A stretch of DNA of 64,000 nucleotides from Acidobacteriota bacterium (GTDB lineage Bacteria > Acidobacteriota > Vicinamibacteria > Vicinamibacterales > UBA2999), in the NCBI GenBank assembly GCA_020851565.1, contig JADZCN010000121.1:1-64000 (forward strand), written 5' to 3'. Every line of letters begins with the position of its first letter. Positions within the stretch are counted from its first letter, which is position 1. This document shows, in pieces, positions 60,299 to 64,000 of the stretch. The position numbers and the translations under genes were made by a program. The notes beneath the pieces were generated by a model. That model was not told where the DNA came from and did not search any database. It saw only the letters and a program-made list of their open reading frames with translations.

Positions 60299-61792
60299 AT
60301 GGCGAGTGACGTTCTCGGCCAACCCCTGCAGGCGGCCCGCGCCGGATGGCGGCTCGAGCACAGCTACACCGAGCAGCTCTCGAGCCTCTTCCACTCGCCT
60401 GTCTCGCCCACGCCGGTGCGCGACCCGCAGTTCGTGGTGCTGAATGGGCCGCTGGCGGCCACGCTCGGCCTCGATGCCGATGCCCTCTCAAACGACGAGG
60501 GCGCCGCCATCTTCGGCGGCAATGCCCTCCCCGACGGCGCACGCCCCATCGCGCAGGCCTACGCGGGCCACCAGTTCGGCCACTTCACGGCTCTTGGTGA
60601 TGGCCGCGCGATCCTGCTGGGCGAGCAGATCACGCCCGACGGTCGCCGCGTGGACGTCCAGTTGAAGGGCGCGGGTCAGACGCCGTACTCCCGGCGCGGC
60701 GACGGCCGCGCCGCGCTCGGCCCGATGCTTCGCGAGCTGATCATCAGCGAGGGCATGCACAACCTGGGTATCCCGACCTCGCGGAGCCTCGCCGTCGTGT
60801 CCACCGGGGAGCCCGTGTACCGCGAGCAGGTGCTCGCCGGCGCCGTGCTGACGCGCGTGGCGTCGAGCCATATCCGCGTGGGCACGTTCGAGTGGGCCGC
60901 CGCTCATCGCGATCCGGGCGCGCTGAGCGCATTGGCCGACTACACCCGGCGACGCCACTATCCCGACATCAGCGACGCAGGCCGGCCCCATCTCGCCCTG
61001 TTCGACGCCGTCGTCGAGCGACAGGCCGCCCTGGTGGCGCGCTGGCAGCTCGTCGGGTTCATCCACGGCGTCATGAACACCGACAACATGGCGCTTTCGG
61101 GCGAGACCATCGACTACGGCCCGTGCGCGTTCATGGACGCCTACGATCCCGCCACTGTGTTCAGCTCCATCGATCATGGCGGGCGCTACGCGTACGGCAA
61201 CCAGCCGGCCATCGCGCAGTGGAACCTCGCGCGGCTGGCCGAGGCGATGCTGCCGCTGTTCGATCCACGGCAGGAGGGCGCCATCGAGCTGGCCACCTCG
61301 GCGCTGGACCGCTTCGCGAGCCTCTTCCACCGGCACTGGATGGACGGCATGCGCGCGAAGCTGGGCCTCTTCGCCGGGGAGGCTGACGATGAGGCCCTCG
61401 TCGACGACCTGCTGGAGTGGATGCACCGGACGCGCGCGGACTTCACGAACACCTTCCGCATGCTGTCCCTCGCGGGCGAGGCGGACAAGGTCGTCGCGCG
61501 TGACGCAGCCTTTGCCGCCTGGCACGCGCGATGGCGGTTGCGACTGCAGCGCCAGCCGCAGGCGGATGGAGAGGTGGTGGCGCGCATGCGCGGGCACAAC
61601 CCGGCGTTCATTCCGCGAAACCACAAGGTCGAGGAGGCGCTGGCCGCGGCCACGGAGGCCGCCGACATGTCCGCGACCGCGCGGCTGCTCGACGTGCTCG
61701 CGTCCCCCTGGGATCACGAGCGCGACCTCCCGGCGTTCAGCTCGCCCCCCGCGCCGGGTGGGCCCGCGTATCAGACCTTCTGTGGCACCTGA
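60299..61792 (+). CDS. selO: SelO/YdiU protein adenylyltransferase (pseudokinase)
   Basis: A 497-residue SelO protein, which AMPylates Ser/Thr/Tyr on redox proteins. Family signatures are AYAGHQFGHFTALGDGRAIL, LKGAGQTPYSRRGDGRAAL, REQVLAGAVLTRVASSHIRVG and the inverted-kinase active site HGVMNTDNMALSGETIDYGPCAFMD-type motif. The C-terminus ends TFCGT: a single Cys where some homologues carry a Cys-x-x-Sec redox switch. Length matches the family. It is cytoplasmic, and no neighbour explains its target. Confidence 0.96.
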   Translation: MASDVLGQPLQAARAGWRLEHSYTEQLSSLFHSPVSPTPVRDPQFVVLNGPLAATLGLDADALSNDEGAAIFGGNALPDGARPIAQAYAGHQFGHFTALGDGRAILLGEQITPDGRRVDVQLKGAGQTPYSRRGDGRAALGPMLRELIISEGMHNLGIPTSRSLAVVSTGEPVYREQVLAGAVLTRVASSHIRVGTFEWAAAHRDPGALSALADYTRRRHYPDISDAGRPHLALFDAVVERQAALVARWQLVGFIHGVMNTDNMALSGETIDYGPCAFMDAYDPATVFSSIDHGGRYAYGNQPAIAQWNLARLAEAMLPLFDPRQEGAIELATSALDRFASLFHRHWMDGMRAKLGLFAGEADDEALVDDLLEWMHRTRADFTNTFRMLSLAGEADKVVARDAAFAAWHARWRLRLQRQPQADGEVVARMRGHNPAFIPRNHKVEEALAAATEAADMSATARLLDVLASPWDHERDLPAFSSPPAPGGPAYQTFCGT

Positions 61793-61905
61793 CTACCGGC
61801 TAGGGAAGGGCGCGGCGCTCCCCCGCTCGGGTGCACCTCGCCGCTCGACAACCCCGCCCGTCACGGGCCACAATCACCACTTCACCAGTCACGAGCGCAG
61901 CTGCC

Positions 61906-63108
61906 ATGGGTATCCACTTCGACTCCGTTCCCCTCTCCGCCATCGTCAAGATCCGCGACATGATGTACACGGTGAAGGACCCGTTCCGCCTGGACCAGGG
62001 CGACGTGTCCTTCGACGCGCCGGAGACGTTCAAGCAGGCCGTCCGCAGCGCGCTGGACGCCAACCACACGCACTACCTGCCCACGGCCGGCCTCCCGCGC
62101 CTCCGCCAGCTGCTGATGGAGAAGATGCAGAAGAAGAACGGCATCCCCATCGAGTCGGCCGACGACGTGCAGGTGACCAACGGCGGGACGCACGCCATCT
62201 ACGCGGCCATGCACGCCGTGCTGGAGCCGGGCGACGAGGTGATCGTGCCGGACCCGGAGTGGCCGCCGACGATGGCCATCGTGATTGCCGCGCGCGGCGT
62301 GCCGGTGTCGGTGCCGCTGCACGAGAGGCTGGGCTGGCGCTGGGACATCGACGAGGTGGAGCGCGCCATCACGCCGAAGACGCGGGCCCTCTACATCAAC
62401 TCCCCGAACAACCCGGCGGGCGGCATCCTGACGCGGGCCGACCTGGAGCGCCTGGCCGCCATCGCGCGCGAGCGGAACCTGTGGGTGTTCTCGGACGAGG
62501 CCTACGAAGACATGGTCTTCGAAGGCGAGCACGTGAGCATCGCGTCGCTGCCGGGCATGTACGAGCGCACGATCCCGCTCTACACCTTCAGCAAGACCTA
62601 CGCGGTGACCGGCGTGCGCATGGGCTACTACGCGGTGAAGGATCCGGTGATTCGCGCCCGGGCGCTGAAGGTGGTGCTCTACACCACCAGCAACGTCAGC
62701 TCGCTCACGCAGTACGGGGCCATCGGCGCGCTCGAGGGCTCGCAACAGTGCATCGAGGACTACCGGGTCGAGCTGAAGCAACGCCGGGATCTCTTCTACC
62801 AGGGCGTCCGCGAGGCGGCGCCGGACGTCTTCTCGGGCAACCCGCCGGCCGGCGCCTTCTACGCGTTCCTCAAGATCAACCCGCAGTGGGTGAAGGACGC
62901 GGGGCTGCCGGGCGAGTCGCTGTCGTGGGCGATGGCGGAGCACCTCATCAAGGGCGCGCGCATCGGTTGCGTGCCGGGAGTGGACTTCGGCGCGGCGTCG
63001 GAGGGCTACCTGCGCTTCTGCACGTGCCGCTCGCGGCAGGAGCTGCAAGGCGCGCTCGCCTCGATGAAGGCGCTGTTCGCCGGGGCTCGCGCGCCCGGGG
63101 CTCATTGA
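61906..63108 (+). CDS. PLP-dependent class I/II aminotransferase
   Basis: A 400-residue fold-type I aminotransferase. Visible are VTNGGTHAIYAAMHAVLEPGD (phosphate loop), INSPNNPAGGILT, SDEAYEDMVFEGE with the PLP-ring Asp, and TFSKTYAVTGVRMGY carrying the Schiff-base Lys. It resembles aspartate aminotransferase Ib subgroup members. The amino donor is unknown. The ATG at 61906 starts the family core. The stop TGA (63106-63108) is created by a solo CATTGACGATTGC motif. Confidence 0.92.
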   Translation: MGIHFDSVPLSAIVKIRDMMYTVKDPFRLDQGDVSFDAPETFKQAVRSALDANHTHYLPTAGLPRLRQLLMEKMQKKNGIPIESADDVQVTNGGTHAIYAAMHAVLEPGDEVIVPDPEWPPTMAIVIAARGVPVSVPLHERLGWRWDIDEVERAITPKTRALYINSPNNPAGGILTRADLERLAAIARERNLWVFSDEAYEDMVFEGEHVSIASLPGMYERTIPLYTFSKTYAVTGVRMGYYAVKDPVIRARALKVVLYTTSNVSSLTQYGAIGALEGSQQCIEDYRVELKQRRDLFYQGVREAAPDVFSGNPPAGAFYAFLKINPQWVKDAGLPGESLSWAMAEHLIKGARIGCVPGVDFGAASEGYLRFCTCRSRQELQGALASMKALFAGARAPGAH

Positions 63109-63115
63109 CGATTGC
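63100..63115. repeat. Solo CATTGACGATTG terminus, copy 3
   Basis: GCTCATTGACGATTGC is identical over 16 bases to the (inverted) end of the 10.9-kb element, here without a partner arm. It provides the last codon and stop of the aminotransferase. Confidence 0.7.
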
Positions 63116-63127
63116 TTATGGTCACCA

Positions 63128-63577
63128 ATGGACGCGATCAGAACACTCCTGCACAACCAGCGCGTCCTCAGCCTGGCCGTCGTCGTGGATGGCCAGCCTG
63201 AAGCCGGCCTGCTGCCGTACGCCGTGCGTGACGACCTCCGGGCGGTCTTCGTGCAGGCTTCGGGCCTGGCACGGCATGCGCGCGGCCTGCAGGAGGGAGC
63301 CGTGGTCGGGGTGCTCATTCACGCGCAGGACACGCCGGATGCGGACCCGATGCAGTTGCCGCGCCTCTCGGTGAGCGCGACCGTTCACGTGCTGGAGAAG
63401 GGCACCGAGCCGTTCGCGAAGGCGGCGGCACGCTTCATCGAGCGCTTCCCGACGGCAGCCATGACCCTCGAGCTCGGCGACTTCAACCTCTACGAGCTGA
63501 CGCTCGGCCGCGGCCGCTACGTCGAAGGCTTCGCCCGCGCCATCAACGTATCCGGCGAGACCTTCAAGGAGCTGTAG
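63128..63577 (+). CDS. HugZ-like/pyridoxamine-oxidase-fold protein
   Basis: A 149-residue split-barrel flavin/heme-binding-type protein (LLHNQRVLSLAVVVDGQPEA, LLPYAVRDDLRAVFVQASGL, PRLSVSATVHVLE, RGRYVEGFARAINV). HugZ-type proteins handle heme, while other PNPOx-like members bind FMN or F420. No extra C-terminal HugZ domain is present. It lies 19 bases after the aminotransferase and may be co-transcribed. Confidence 0.8.
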   Translation: MDAIRTLLHNQRVLSLAVVVDGQPEAGLLPYAVRDDLRAVFVQASGLARHARGLQEGAVVGVLIHAQDTPDADPMQLPRLSVSATVHVLEKGTEPFAKAAARFIERFPTAAMTLELGDFNLYELTLGRGRYVEGFARAINVSGETFKEL

Positions 63578-63598
63578 GGGTCCGACTCCCGACAGGTT

Positions 63599-64000
63599 CT
63601 ACTCCGCCCGCAACGCCACGGCCGGGTCGGTCCGCGACGCGCGACGCGCGGGTGACCAGCACGCCGCCGCCAGCACCACGGCGAAGAGTGTTGCGGTGAG
63701 CCCGAACGACACGGGGTCCACCGGCGGGACACCCACCAGGAGGCTCTGCATGAGCGTGCCGACGGCCGCCGCGAGCAGCAGGCCGAGGATTCCGCCACTT
63801 GCGCCCAGCCACGCCGCCTGCTTCATCACCATCGACTGCATGTTCCCCGTGGAGGCGCCGAGTGCCATGCGGATGGCGATCTCGCGCGTCCGCTGCGTCA
63901 CCAGGAATGCCATCAGCCCGTAGAGCCCGAGCGCCGCGAGGAACACCCCCATCGTCCCGACACCCCCCGCGATCCATGCGGCCACGCGCTGCGGCACGAG
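63599..64000 (-). CDS. ADOP/MacB-type ABC transporter permease, C-terminal part only
   Basis: Only the last 133 residues are in the window. They contain the final FtsX domain: FLAALGLYGLMAFLVTQRT, TREIAIRMALGAS, a third helix pair (FGLTATLFAVVLAAACW) and the typical ending ARRASRTDPAVALRAE. This is characteristic of ADOP permeases (acidobacterial duplicated orphan permeases). The frame is open to the window end. Confidence 0.9.
   Translation of the reverse strand, partial: LVPQRVAAWIAGGVGTMGVFLAALGLYGLMAFLVTQRTREIAIRMALGASTGNMQSMVMKQAAWLGASGGILGLLLAAAVGTLMQSLLVGVPPVDPVSFGLTATLFAVVLAAACWSPARRASRTDPAVALRAE

Noticed and set aside
63100-63127. tRNA or small RNA downstream of the aminotransferase
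   Set aside because: Only a 16-base repeat terminus is present and there is no cloverleaf or promoter.

Overview
The window is a GC-rich, densely coded bacterial chromosome segment with no tRNA, rRNA, CRISPR array or transposase gene that I can see. The gene mix fits an Acidobacteriota genome, most likely Vicinamibacteria: an ECF sigma factor of the TIGR02999 type next to a Ser/Thr kinase, an Oar-like TonB receptor, an ADOP-type FtsX permease, a long PIG-L deacetylase, and many secreted peptidases with C-terminal FN3 repeats. This assignment is inferred from gene content alone. Both window ends cut through genes.

Layout. 1-7.2 kb: a tightly coupled operon of a secreted adhesin-like protein, an ECF sigma factor, a secreted subtilase and a transmembrane Ser/Thr kinase, followed by a CsgG-like protein, an unknown secreted protein and a Tat-exported molybdopterin oxidoreductase. 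11.0-18.2 kb (minus strand): a seven-gene efflux operon (TetR, membrane-fusion lipoprotein, ABC ATPase, TolC, second ABC ATPase, two ABC-2 permeases) with a palindromic operator directly before tetR. 18.3-28.6 kb: an SDR/TIGR01777 protein, a SYLF protein, a PIG-L deacetylase, an Oar-like TonB receptor, an FAD amino-acid oxidase and Ada. 28.7-42.3 kb: a penicillin acylase, a delta-60 propeller/FN3 protein, purEK, a NhaR-like regulator, HtpX, an M16 protease pair and a BaiN-like flavoprotein. 42.5-52.6 kb: two tandem M12 metalloproteases with FN3 tails, an S9 peptidase, and a coupled MTHFR-like/M20 amidohydrolase pair. 52.8-64 kb: a tiny conserved ORF, a PrsW-like protease, a peptidase-propeller-barrel fusion, a second ECF sigma with a membrane partner, a STAS protein coupled to an M42 aminopeptidase, SelO, an aminotransferase, a HugZ-like protein and the end of an ADOP permease.

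How it works together. The window is dominated by cell-envelope and extracellular proteolysis functions: at least ten peptidases (S8, M12 twice, M16 twice, S9, M20, M42, M48, PrsW) plus an Ntn acylase. Five exported proteins end in the same FN3-like module, with tails reading close to SNEV-x-V-x-VP. Two independent ECF sigma systems are present, one paired with a kinase and one with a membrane-anchored anti-sigma-like protein.

The other striking layer is short repeated DNA. I count at least six unrelated families in 64 kb: a CATTGACGATTGC-ended inverted-repeat element, a GGGGACAGTCCC palindrome, 8-bp and 9-bp tandem arrays, a 10-bp minisatellite inside a gene, and GTCGGGAGGGG inverted arrays. 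Several run into coding sequence and supply start codons, stop codons or N-termini. Many genes also carry a -10-like hexamer only 6-9 nt before the start codon, which suggests leaderless transcription.
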